This document shows, piece by piece, positions 14,542-28,165 of a stretch of DNA of 64,000 bases. The stretch comes from Litomosoides sigmodontis (lineage: Eukaryota > Nematoda > Chromadorea > Rhabditida > Onchocercidae). Below the pieces are notes generated by a model. It ran no database searches and was not told the origin of the DNA. It worked only from the letters and a program-made list of their open reading frames with translations. Location of the stretch: contig OY718804.1 in the NCBI GenBank assembly GCA_963070105.1, positions 7,733,817 through 7,797,816 of the forward strand. Direction: 5' to 3'. A program made the translations under genes and the position numbers. Position 1 is the stretch's first letter, and every line of letters starts with the position of its first letter.

Positions 14542-15636
14542 CGATAATGATATGTATACAGTGATATATGAAAGAAAAATGCAAATATAAAATATATTGA
14601 AGTGGAATGATTACAAAAAGCATTCATAACACCAAATGAAAAAAAAAAAGCTTAAAAAATCCAAGATCAAATTCGTAAGAAATTTAGAAGAATAATGTCA
14701 CAAAAGGTTAGTACTATACTGAAAAATACTTTGCCTCAGTATACACAGAAGTTTTACTTGACCAATAACTAAAAATGGGAGTTCGCGGCATGAAAATAAA
14801 GATTCGAAACATCCACTGCTAATGTATTGCTAATCTAGCAAAGGAGAGAAGTGAAAATCAGAGAAATCATCCGGGTTGAAACCACTTTACGAGGAGTGTA
14901 ATAAATTAGGCACAAATGTAGAAAAGAAAAAGGAAATCAGAAAGAGGAAATAATTGTTGCAGAAACTAAAAAAAATAGCGAATCCGCAGTACATCCGAGA
15001 TTGTCAGGGAGAAGCAAGAAAAACGCAGGGGAGTGAAAGTATTCTACTCTGAATCAGTACTGTTTTTTCACTAGCTACAAAAAATATTGAAAATAACCAA
15101 AGAAATGAGGTTAAAAAATTCCGAATTTACTTGATTGCCCAGCAGAAAATGACAAAGACTAGGACAGACAAGGATATAGCTAAACTAAGAAAAACAAGTT
15201 TTGTACACCGGAACGCAGACCAGCATTCATATTAAAAAGTAATAAAAACGGGATGCATCACAGAAATGGAAATGAAGTGTTTGAAGGCCGATTATGAAAT
15301 TTGATTAAAAGTTTATACAATTATGAAATTTTAAAATTAAAGATACAGTCACTTATTACAGTGAGCAATAAGGAATAATGATATTAAAAAAGTGTTATGC
15401 AGTGTTTATCCCAGATTTTTGAATAGACTGGAACTACAAAATTTTTCTGCATCATAGTGGGAATCATAATAGCCAGAGAACAAAACGACAGAAAATCTCC
15501 AAAAGGAAAGAAATGCTAACAGATTGAAAAATTAGAACTATCATTAAGGCTCAAATCTCGTAATCGAAGTATTTGAAAAAGCATTAATGATAGAAATGGC
15601 ACAATGATAAAATGAAGATACCAAAGGAAATAAGTT

Positions 15637-18600
15637 CTACCGAGAGGACAAACTTGAAGCAGAAGAAATAAGGCCTTGCATGGTACCACCAACCCAACCA
15701 TAATTCCTTTGCTCCTCTTTCGCCACCACTGCATTCACTTGTTCATGTGAAAACCTCGCTACTGTCGCAATTACTCGAGCCAATGTCTATAGGAAATAAT
15801 TTTAAGTAATTGACAGTTGAAGTAATGGTATATTATCATCACATAAAATACCATAAAAGAGTTTAATTTCATCTATAAATTTTATATAGTCTTGTTTTAT
15901 GCATTATAATCAGTACTGAAATCCAAAGCCTGGATATTTTTTACATATACAGTCGACATTCCAAGAATGCGACACTACCTGTACTTGTAACAAAAATATA
16001 TAAGGAGCATGCAACACTGATGTAAGTGGAAATCATATTTCTGTACTGCTAACAAAATTTACAAATCGAGAACACTAACACTTCGTTTCGTTTTAAATTC
16101 TAAGTAGAAAAAATAAAAAAAAACACTCACAACACTCTCCTTGCCTAGTGTTTCTCGTTCATTCATGTATCGATACAATACATTTCTCAAATACTGAAAT
16201 ACGAGTCATCTTTAAATACATAAAAAATGACAAAATCACAAGTGCTTTATTTTATGAACGACAATTGAGCTGAATCTGTAGAAACATCTCACGCTGATAA
16301 AATATGGTTCCACAAGGAATTATATGCAGCAGTAGCTGGCTAAAATTTACGCAACTCCGAAATTCATCCCCAAATAATTTAATAAACAACTAACTTCAGC
16401 TTCAGTATGTTGCGCGAAGACAACACTGTTATCGTTCATCTCTCTCTATAAATAATGAAATACTTTTCGACTGAAAGAAAAAGCACTACAATAAAAATTG
16501 AGAAAAAATATCAGGTGAAATGAAATGGTACTTTTAGAAAAAGTGAAAATCAAACAAGTAGAGTTTTGAATCGGCAAACAATTAACTGTACCAAGGTAGA
16601 TCCATTAGTAATTGATTCCAAACCAATAACGTTAAACTTTTCAGTACATGACTGCTTCGCACCCAACAGTGACAGTTCTTTCCTTTACGAAAAATAATAA
16701 CATTAAAACAAATAGTCAGAGTTCATTCCTATATGAACTTCTGAGAGATGATAAAAATAATTAGGGACAATAAGTTGATAAAAATAATCAAATGCCCACC
16801 TATAGGCTTCTTTAGTATTTTCTAATTGCTTCTGGTATTCTGCCACTTGCTCCCGTAAAGCACACAATTCTTCAAAATCCTGTAAATTGATAACCACATC
16901 AGTACTTTCACCTCGAACATTACAGCAATGGTTCGTAAGGGAGTGAGTCCCAGAACTTTCTGTTCAGTTATAAACTATAAATTTAAGTAGTAAACGAAGT
17001 CGAAGTAATCATAAACGACGATGAATAGTTGCATTCTAAATTAATACAGCGATATACGTTAGAAAAAGGAACCTAAAGGTAGAAGTAATTAACTTATCAA
17101 TATAAAAATCCCAATCAATTCAACAAATAACATACTGTTTGCTCGATTAAATCTGAAGTGGTCCTTAAACGTGCGGCTTGCCCACCTGTTTTGTAGCCGC
17201 TATCTCCAATTTCATCATTCTCGGTTTTATTGGCTGATAGCTCCTGAAAATCCGCTATAGAAAAAGGTTCTTTATGACGCGCTACTCCTAGTATCGAAAT
17301 TTCGATATTAGCAGCTCATCTATCATTATTTCTCTTCGGACACACCTGCAGTTTGGATTGAGCTTCATCCAGTTGTTGTGTGCGTTCATTCAAATCATGA
17401 TATAACTGCTTGATTTCTTTCTGCAAATCACGCAGTAATCGATTTCGTTCGGATTCCACTTTCGCTGTAATATCGAAAATGAATCAGAATAAAAAGCTGC
17501 AAGTAGTACAATAGTTATCAGGAATTTCACTTGATTCCTAACTCTTAATTACACCTACCTGCGACTTTGGCTGATTCCTCCCTTGTAGTTTTTTGCAGAG
17601 TTGTAATTTCTAGCCGCAACCTTTCCACTTCTTTTCCAAAATTCTCATTCTCATCCAACAGCATTTTTCGCTCTTGTTCTAGTTGCTCAGTAACTTGAAC
17701 GCTTTCTATAAACAACCATTTCATGGAAATCTACATGACAAATCAGATACCATTAGCTGACAGTGGGACTTCGTATTTTTCCTATGCCATCAGATTCCGA
17801 AGTAAATTTCCAGATTACCTCGCAAACGTGCGTTATGAGTATTCACATTTTTCAGTTCATCTTCTAACGAAGTGATACGCTGACTTTGTGACTCTATTTG
17901 TTTCTTTGTTTCCTCTGCATCTATGCACATGGAATTCAGCTTTTTTTTCATTTCAGCGCACTTCTGAAATTATTCAAAATACAGCAGATATATACTTCCA
18001 TGCTGCCATATAATTTAGAAAGACATTCCTTGAATTTATGACTGCAAAACAAAGTTTTTTGTACATTAAAACTGGTTGAGAAACTTCATTTTAAAAATAA
18101 AGAAGATGATCTAACACTCAATCCTATGTCCCTCTCATCGGACATTGCTTGGATATCAGCTCGCAAATCATCTATGATTTTTTCCTTCTGTCCTTCATCA
18201 AGCAGTTTTTGTTCCAAGAAATTAATGTTTAATTTCTGCTCTTCAATTTGAAAATCTTTTTCAGATATTTGTGATCTCATCTCATCAATCTGAAATAATA
18301 CGGAATATACAAACATAATAAAAAAGCGGCTATAGAAACTGTAAAATTAGCATTATTAAATAAGCGCAAAACATGCGTATCTACCAACATTTCACAGAAA
18401 ATTACGTTCGAGCGATAAAATGATGTCAATAATATTCATGTATTCGGGCATTCCTCTTGAAGTGCCCTTAGAAGGTCTCACAAAAAAAAAAATGGAATAA
18501 CATTTTTAACAATGAACCTGCAAAAGAAGTTCTGCTTTGGCAGTCTTGCCATCTGTTTCACACTGTTCCCTCATTCTGAGTATTTTTTGTTCTGCTTTCT

Positions 18601-21600
18601 TCTTTATTTCCTCTATTCGTTTCTCATTTTCCTGTGATTTTGGTTAGATATCTGATAATGTTAAAATGCAAAAATTTGTGACATCTTTCAGCTCGAATAA
18701 AATGTCTTCGAATTTCTAAAGGTGTAAAAAACAAAGGAAATACGTAAGATAAGCATGTTCTATTTTATGAAAGCGAAATAAACGATCGACAAAAATGTAA
18801 AATAAAAACGAGAAGGAAAGAAAAGCAAATCACCTGTTCGAGATGTTGTACGATGCTTTCGCAATCTTCTTTAGCTATGGAAAGTTTAGCAACAAAGCGA
18901 TCTTTCTGGAGTTGTACAAAATCCAACTCAGCCAGCTGCTTTTGTGCTTCTTCCAAACTATAGTTTGCGTTTTTCAGTGCCACGGCAAACTGATCTCTAA
19001 ACAGCAACTAGTTCATTGTTGAATTTTATAAGAAAATTAATAAGAAACTGACCTGTGAAACTATAATCTCACTCACTGACTAACATGCATCTACTTTTCA
19101 AATCAACTCTTTGTCTGATTGCCTGAATCATAATTTCGAGAGCAAAGAAAAAATTTTTAGATAAATGGTACAAAATATAATTTGGTATTGCATGCTTACT
19201 TTTTAAACAAATGTGTGAGAATGCCATTTTAAACCAAGATTCAGGCAAGGTGCACGCTTAATGAAACCTTAGAATTTAAGGCAACTAAAAGTCTTGATAA
19301 AAACATATAAAAACGTTGCACTGGCTAAAGATCATCAGTTACTGACTGAAGTGCGGCTATTGCGACCAAAAGCTTGTTAGAAAAAACAAGTACTTCCAGA
19401 AATTAAAAAGGCGACACGCTTGAATCTTAGTTTTTGCAGAAATCCATTTTATACCAAAGAAATATTTGGGACTCTAACAGATCACATAAACGTAATAGCA
19501 TAGTACTATAACCTAGAACATCCATAACCTTATCATTTGCTCCTCTTCCTTCTCTTTTTTTTCCTTGTTAAGTTCAGCTTCAAGAAAGTCCTCATTGCTT
19601 TTCCTCTCTTTAAGTTCAATCTTCATTTTGTCCAACGCTCTTTTTCTTTTAACAAGCTCATCTTCTACAACCACTCGTCGTTTTTGCTCTTCATCTAAAC
19701 TTTTTTTTAGTAATTCTAGGTCAGCACTTTCCTTCATTCCTTGCTCTTTCATCTTCTTCTGCATTTCGCTTACGATATTTTCCTGAAACCATATATTGGT
19801 TATTTGTAGAACATTGTTCGAATGATGGAAATATTCTATTAAGTAGCTATTCCGTCATAAAAATGCGACATATGGAGCCTTTTAGGGATCAAAACATAAT
19901 GTGAAACACGAATCATCACCATCATTTTCTTAACCAGTGAATGCACAAAAATTATTGCATTAAGGCAATCAAAATCATAAAATGCATACATAAGAACTAA
20001 ATGAGCTTAGTCATAAAATTTTCGCTTAGCAACTTGACAACATTTAAGAAAGTACCTTTTGAAGAAATTCAACTCTTAGCTTCTCATTCAATGTTCCTAG
20101 TTCTTCATTCTTCGTCATCATATCACCTAGTTTTGACAATGTTTCTTTGAGTTCATTTTCAGCAAAAGCAACTGCACTTCGCAACCTGCTTGCTTCGCCA
20201 ATCTAAAAACAGAAATATCGCTCAATTGAGGTTTAAAATTTTGACAGAATGCCTACCCAAGTACAAACTTTTTTCCCACTGCAAAACCCTGTAATTTAAA
20301 CCTTCTACCGCATTCACTTACCATCGCATCTCTTTAAAATTCCAATTTTTTAATGACTTAAATCATGAAGATTGAATTAAGCACCTGATCCTCCAACTCT
20401 TTTTTCAGTTTTTCTACTTCTAAATCTTTTTCGCATAGAGCTTCGCGAACGTTTGCTTCCATTTCATCCACTTTTATTTTTAAATTATCGCGGCTATCAC
20501 GAATATCGTCCATTTCCTTCATCATTTTATTCTTCTCTTCCACAATTTCTTGTAGATTTCTTTGTAATGTTTCAATATTGTCCATAAATGATGATTTTTC
20601 ATTTTCAAGCCTAAAATTTCACACGAAAAAAATTTCTACATTCTTTCCATTTTAAAACAATAGTAATAACTCCAAATTGGTTTGAAGTACCCAATTCCAC
20701 TAATATTATAATTTTATGGTCTAAATACCTTAAGACATGCTTAGAAAAAATTGCCCCTTTAAATGAACTCACATATTTAATTTGTTTCGAAGCTCATCGA
20801 TTATGTCATCTTTCTCCTTAAAGCTGTCAGCCTTCGAACTTGATAATTTTTTATCATGAAATACACATGGTTCCTTCAACTCTACCCTTTCTGGGAAAAC
20901 CGAATCCTAAAAATATAAGTAAAAAACGCTTCATGAACTCAAAGAATTCCACCTGTCACCATATCCTTAAACATGTAAATATTAGCACATTTGAGCCGTG
21001 CACATTTCATTTACTCTACTACTCCAATCTTTTACGGCATAGATATGATGCGTTTTATTATAACCTAAACCTTTCAATGAAACTTCATTTTAAAATAAAT
21101 TTGATGATTTAATAAACTTTAATTGCTGTTGTGGATAGAAAACAAAATATTGTGAAATATCCATTACCGATTTCAAACATGTATCATCACATTCCATAAA
21201 TCGCCCTAGAACATTTATCTCTTTCTTCAAGACATCATTCTCTTTCGGTTCTGATTCCACCTGAAAATTTTTCTTTTGAGATTCAACGAATTATTTCTGC
21301 TGTCCACTTAGAAATGGTTAGCAATACGAAAATATTAATGGTATCAGAAAATTTCCCCACTTACAAACCAGTAAACAATCATTTCACAAATTCTATAATT
21401 ACTTTACCAAATTCCTGTTAAGTAAAGTATATTACTTCCTTCAAAAATACATTTATTATGCGGAAACACTGCGGCGGTTTTCTTTAACAAATTCATATAT
21501 GTTCAAGCTTAATAGAGAATTTACTTTCTCCTTCAGTTGCCCCAGTTCCTTAATCAGCGCTTGTTTCTCTTCCTTCAACTTCTTAATTTGCGCCTGTTGA

Positions 21601-24600
21601 TTTTCTATTTGATTCCCCAGTTCTTCATTTGTGTCAATCAATAATGCACCCTTACTATGAATATCGCTGTCCGCTCTTCGCACTTCTTCCTAAGAAAAAG
21701 GGAAATAAACCGTTGGACCATGCAAAAACAGGAAATAAAATAAAGGAATTACAAAAAATTATTAAATCTGAAAATTCTTATTATAAGGCATTTATTTCAA
21801 AGCCACGATTGATGGAAAGACCACATTATTCTCGCTCCAGAAAAAAACATAATAAACCTGTTGCACTTTGCAGGTCATTTCTTCTGTTTCATTTTTATTC
21901 ATTTTTGCTTCAATCCACTGATGATTGTCTAGCTTCTCCTTTATTAATTGCTGTTTTTCCTGCTGGAGAATTCGTCGATCCACTGCAATAATCAAATCCC
22001 AATATTTCTTTTTGTACCGCCGATCAGACGAGCAGTTCAAAAATTAATAAAAGATAACATTATTAGCACAGAAAAACGTAAACCTTCCAGCTCCTGCGCA
22101 GCCTTTTGAACCCTGCCTTCCATTTCTAAATACTTTTTCTCGGCTTCATCACGCTCCATCTGAGCTGCCTTTAACTGCTGCTGAAAAAATTTTATTTTGA
22201 TGAACTGACCAAATCATAACATTAAAATCAAGTATGAGCAAGCTGATCCCTTTTTGTTCAAAAAACGATTTTACATTATGAGAATGTTAACAATTAAAAA
22301 GAAATAAAACTTAAATGGCTAAATAAGTTATGGAATTATAGCCTAGCAAACATTGCAAACATCAGAGTGAAATAATATAACCGCCGAATGGAAGTAAATA
22401 TTAAAAATAACACGAAAACCAAAAACCTGCAAACGTTGGTGGATTTTAGACAGTTCTCTAGTAGAAGATAATTCGGCATGTAGAACCTCTTTCTCCGATT
22501 CCAAACTCATAATGGCTGCCGTTTTTTGCTCTAAACTACCATAAAGTTCTTCCATCTCCTTTTCTTTATTTGACAGCCTGCAGTAACACGTTAAAGCAAA
22601 CACATTCAAAAAAACAATACAGAAAAGATCGATATGATAAAATGCCACAAAAATCAAAAGTGGTCCAGCTTGACAGAATTTCTAACATAAGTGATGTTAG
22701 AAAAATTCGGTTAACTGCGCAAAATTTGCATATGAGATTGACAAACGTACTGTCTTTTATCGAATAAAGGAAAATATTAAATGCTCCGAATTTTTCACAA
22801 TTCTGTGCACTCTGTATGTATTGAAACAGTTTGCAGATTTTGATATTTCTGCTAAATTTGTTATTTAATATAAAATAAATCGAAAAGTTATATGATAATT
22901 CATATGATGATTTTCTTTCAATTATAAGTTTTATTTTGACGTCCAAATCATGGTTTCAAATTAAATTGTAAAAAAAGTTATTATGCTTTCATAATTTTCC
23001 GAAAAAAATACATTCATTAAAAAATAACATTTTGATATATAATGATAAAGAACCTTTGGTTGAATTCAATAAGTTTTTGCTTTAGTTCTCCCAATTCAGC
23101 ATCCTTCTGCACTAATTCTTCTTTTGCATTGTTCTGTTTTAAAACCTCCTCATAATTCTCTTTCAGTGTTAAGATCTCCGACCGCACTGTGTTCATTTCA
23201 TCCTCATGCTGTTTCTAGAAACTAGTGTGTATAAATTAAAAACATTAAATTTCAAACGCGTTAAACCCAACAGTACGAAAATTGTTCTACACTACCCTCA
23301 GCACTTTTTATTATGTTTCGAATGTGTGACCAATCTAAAATACCACAGCTTCAAAGATAAAGCGAAAAGAATTAGATAATAACTTACTACCTTCAAATGA
23401 TCTATTGTTTGACGTTCTATTGCTAATTCCCTAATAAGTTCTTCATTTCTACTTTCAGCTTCTTCTACTGCACTTTGCTTACTATTCTTCAATTCTTCGA
23501 GTTCATCTTCCAGCTCCTTCTTTGATTTCATAACTGCTTCAAAATCCTGAAATACCGAATAGCAAATATTATCGAAACACCTTTTACCTCAAAAATTTCG
23601 AAGCCTAAAAGATAAATGGTTAGTAGTTTGCCCATGGACAACTTACATTTTTGAGAGCGACTAGAATCTCCTCTTCTTTATTTTTGATTTCATTAATTTC
23701 TTGTTGATGTCTTTCTTTACTGGCTTCAACAGAAATACATAGTTCTTCCATTTGCTGCCGGTGTCTTTCTTTCAAATCATCCAAAACTGATTTCAAATGT
23801 AACTTCTCCTGAAAATTTGCTAAGTGTTCATAAGCACATCGAAAAAGTATTACTAAGTTAGCCTTGCTCGATCGTAGAATTTTTTACTTGTAGAAAATAA
23901 TAAGAGAAAAAAAGTAAAAATAAGGCATATTGAGAACCGACATAAAAACATCCGTCGCAGTTTGAGTTTTGAAGCTTACAATGAAAAAATACAAAGCAAA
24001 CCGCTGTGAGTTGCTCTACTTGAACGCCCAAATTTTCATTCTTTCGATCATGTTCTATTACAGCTGCTACTTTTTGCATTTCTCGTTCCTCGATAGCCAG
24101 CTGCATCTGTTCTTCTTGTTCTTTAAATTTCAGAGCCCACTGCTCATCCTGAAATATTACAGGAAGCCCATAACTGCAAAAACCTTTGCCTTTAGATTAT
24201 TTTAAGTAATTTGCATTAAAAGTGATCCTACTAAGACATTTTAAAGCGGTTACAACTATTATAATCAGTTTGCTTCATTATAAACCATATCCAAATAAGT
24301 CAACATTATCAAAGCTAAGCAAAATATATTGCGCATAATAAAGACATAAGCATACATTTTTCATAATCATTTCTTTAAAAAGTCGTTCTTCCTCCTCCTT
24401 TTCCTTATCCCGCTTTTTTTCCATTTCCCTCTTAAGTTCCAGCCGTTTTTCCTCTTCCTCAAATCGCACTGCTTTGACACCTTGTTGTTTCGCTTCCGAT
24501 AACTTCTCTACCATATCTGCTTTTTCGTTTTCCAGTGCATCTACAGCTGCCTTCAACTCATCAATTTGCCTCTGTGCTTCTGCCCCTAGAAAACTGTCTT

Positions 24601-27596
24601 TTTCAAATGGGAATCGAAAGGTATGCTAATAATCGGCTGATAACAGCGGCTTGGATGCGTATATTTATTGATATGCATATGGAATGTATCTTTATGGCTT
24701 GTACAAAGCACTGATTTGATAAAACCGTGACATAGGGAAGTATTAAAACGAAACTTTATGCGAATCTATTAATAAGAAAAATGCAAAACAAAAATTTAGT
24801 TTCTTAATTCACCACTTAAAAATAAAAATTTTTTTCCTTTGCGTTTTCTGTTAAGTTCAGAATAAAAATATTCAAGAACAAAAATCGAAAATGAAAATCA
24901 AACAAAGTAATCAAATGCTATTCTTTGAAAAACAGTTATTTTAAAACGGAAATGAGAAAGTGGAAATAAGTAAATAATTAAAAGATTAAAAGTAAATAAT
25001 TAAAATCATTAAAAGAAAAATACAAACCACTTAATTCCAAAGATTTGCATCTAGCCCGAGCTACCTGTAGTTCAGCGTCCTTCTCCTCCAAAGCCCTGTG
25101 CATTTCTGCCTTCACCTTGGCTATTGCAAGTGTACCGCTGAAATATCGTTAGCTATTACTGCAAATGTATGACTAATCAATTCATACCAGTATTTTGTGT
25201 GAATTATAACACTAACGCTTCCTCAGAATCAGAAAGGCGTTTGGACCACTCTCCTTCCAAACAATCAACACGACCTTTCCACTCAGCAGTAACTCGTTGG
25301 ACGGCCAAATCGCTAATTTCTTTCTGTAACAATTTAATCAATTTACTTGCAAGTGAAATAGCAACCAATCTACGAATCTTAGAGCCTAACGCTTGTTACT
25401 CTTCAAGGTGAAGCCAACATTTTTTAAAAAAACACGATCTTCAAAAAGAACAAGAAGGAAATCATGGAACCATAATTACAACCATAAGAAACCTTAGTTC
25501 GTGAAAAACTGTGAAGTCCCTGTCACCCGTTCTTCTTTTATACTAAACAAAAAAAAACGATCGATTGAAAATTACGACTAAAATCACAGCAAAACGACTA
25601 AATGATTTGATTAATAATTCATTAACGCCAGTTTCGCATTTTAACCGCATGTAGTATGCAGCAAAAAAGTTATTTAAAGGGTGTTTGGACAATATGTTAG
25701 AACCAGCTTACTTCATCATAAGATACTTTAATGATTTTTTGAAGTCTCTCATTTTCTTCTGTTAGTTGTCGCATTTTTTCTTCCTTTTCCTCTATACTTG
25801 TGTGACACTTTTCTACAAATTCTTGCAATTCTTTGATATTATCTCCTGTTTCGCCTTCTCTGGCCTCCTACGAATAGTCTTGCATTATCATTTTTGTCTC
25901 CAGTCGTTTAGTTCAAAATTCTACTAGTCTAATACATAGTTCATAGCACAAAACTTACAGTTGAACGATATTTGCACATGATTAGAAGTTACAAAATAAA
26001 CAAAAGAACCCTACGGCGTTCAGTGGTCATCATAACGTTCTCTTAACTGATATTAATTAGGTATTCATGCCTTGTTTTTCCTATCGATCACCATTTCCTG
26101 CACTTTTTCTGTTAACTCTCGATTTTTTTCTCGAAGTTTGGCAATTCTGTCAAGCGCTTTGTCCTGTGTCGTTAATAGCACAGACTGTAACAAAGAAAAC
26201 TAAATTAGATTCCGATCTTACCTTACCAGGTCTAATTGGGGAGGCATTTTTAAAGGAGTTTTTCAGTATTAAAAATAATATTAACAAACGATAATTTCTT
26301 TTTTTTACATAAATATTTTAATTTTAGCATTAGTAAAAGAAAAATGAATGCTCACCCTACACTTTTCGTTCTCTCGCACTAATTCATTGTACATTTGCAC
26401 AAGTCTTCGATACTTATCCTTGTAACTTTCTGCACGACCTTGCAGTTTATGGAGCACAGTTGAAATCTGAAAGCAAACGATAACTTCTCTCGCTGTTATG
26501 ATCCATTTGAGTAAAAAGCAAACAAATCCAGCTTTCGACAAAATCAGGTTATAATGACATTATATTGACAGCGATCTACAAGTTTCCTACAGCATCATAC
26601 TCGTTAGTACCATATTAAAAAAACGTCGAAATTCTTCAGAATTCTCTCGTGTTTTTTTAAAAACATGGCTTTACAAAACCTGTTCTTTTGAAGCGCTTTG
26701 AAATTGGGATGAGTTAGTCACACTTTCACTCTCCACATCTGATGTTATTGTATTGAGCCGATGACCGGAACTTAGCATCCCCGGTATAGCAGAAAAGAAA
26801 TTACTGAATGAGCTGAAACGCACCAGTTCAATAACTTGACTAGATGTCTGTAACAAGAAGATAGTGCTTCTAAAACTATTTATATGTTTGATTTGATGCA
26901 ACAAGGACTTGACAGAGTTTGAGAAAAGCAACTGAAAGAAACTATGAGAAAATAATAATTTGGTTTTTTCGTTCATTTATAAAAATTTTTTTATTAGTAC
27001 GGTTACTGAAGCATGCTAAGACACAACCTTTCGCTTTCGAAAGAACCACTTGAACTGTGTCGATGTCGTGATTCACCAAGCAGATCTTCTTCTGGCATTT
27101 CATGCATCAGAGCCGAACCGTTAGGATTCTGCTCGTCCTAGAAAATTTCTATTAACTTCCTTTCCTAAAAATATCAAAATGAATGAATTATATTACCAGC
27201 TGTTGTGCATCAAAATCATTTCCAGATTCATCACCAAGAAAATTTGGAGAAGTTTTCATCACACCGCTATTGAACAATCGTTGTGTCTGTTCACCTCGGT
27301 CACCTCCGACATCGTTCTAAAAAATTTTCCTTCTGATCACGGAATTCTGAAAAGATATCAACAACATCTGTCTAGAAAGGTTTCCGGCTTGCAACATTAG
27401 TTCTCAAAATCGTCTCGTTTGCTCTACGCTTCTGGACATACATTAGATAGCATAATTTTGCATCACATTCGCAAGTCTAAGAAAATCTCACCACACCGGA
27501 TCGCACTTGTTGGGCAATATTTTCGCTGTATTGTGATACTGTTGCATGTAACCTTTTCGCTTCATCTTCCAACTTTGATTTCAATCCTTTGAACAT
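15637..27596 (-). CDS. Golgin-245/GOLGA4-like GRIP-domain trans-Golgi tether, many exons
   Basis: Trans-Golgi golgins are long coiled coils that capture vesicles; their C-terminal GRIP domain binds the GTPase Arl1. The chosen start gives MFKGLKSKLEDEAKRLHA, matching the conserved N-terminus of golgin-245 and golgin-97. A serine-rich stretch follows (SSGHRLNTITSDVESES), then KYRRLVQMYNELVRENEK and SVLLTTQDKALDRIAKLREK, which align with the start of the GOLGA4 coil. Dozens of short Glu/Lys/Leu-rich heptad exons fill 17-26 kb. The GRIP domain is at the end: TEAE, YLRNVLYRYMNERETLGKES and TLARVIATVARFSHEQVNAV, then a short Ser-rich tail and TAG at 15637. Introns are mostly one to several hundred bases. 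The first exon begins after a TTTTAG acceptor (27616) only 20 bases before the ATG, which could be a trans-splice site. Exon edges within the coil were not all resolved. Confidence 0.88.
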
Positions 27597-28165
27597 ATCA
27601 AACTCAAGTTCGTCACCTAAAATAGAAAAAATGGGATAGGCCTCAGCAAGCAAAACACTTTTAGCACAACCACTCGTTTTACTTGATCTCTCTAGTTTTT
27701 GGTATTAAAAAAGCATTTTAAGTTCCAATCATCCTTTCAGATCACTCTTCCTCTATCTGATACGTGACAAAATAACATGAACGCGTAATATGTGTTCTAG
27801 CATAATTTCGTGTGACAAGATTACATCTTCTATACTAGTTTATCCCTACATCTGCAGAACTTTGTTGTTGATTTCTTACCAAATTTTTTTAAATCGAAGT
27901 ACTTCTTTACACAAAATACGGAAGCACCAAGACAAAGAACTTTGTAATTAAACACATGAGAAATTATTGTCCTTTATTATCATCTAAGAGCACTGATAAC
28001 ATAGTACAGTAATAAAATTTGAACAACGAGATTAACAATTTTGAAAATTTTGATGGTATTAGAAGAATTTCAAGAATTGTGCGTATCACTGGTACAACAT
28101 TAAGAAGAATATAACACACTGAAAGATCCGGCGCGATGGAAGCAATAACGTGGAACAACTGACGT

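Larger units (their letters stand above)
12862..15636. other. METTL18-like 5' flank and golgin 3' flank
   Basis: The missing first exon of the METTL18-like gene should be here, but no candidate could be chosen. A short minus-strand open stretch near 13670-13735 (EDHSDALHSSQG) is possible but has no clean donor. The region also holds a TAA trinucleotide run (14173-14191) and a perfect short inverted repeat (14515-14541). The rest appears non-coding. Confidence 0.5.

Noticed and set aside
21629..21991. 120-codon plus-strand open frame
   Set aside because: It is the antisense shadow of golgin coiled-coil exons and introns.
22566..22946. 126-codon minus-strand open frame within the golgin gene
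   Set aside because: It reads through an intron in a frame that does not match the flanking coil exons; Phe/Tyr/Ile-rich composition is typical of AT-rich intron sequence.
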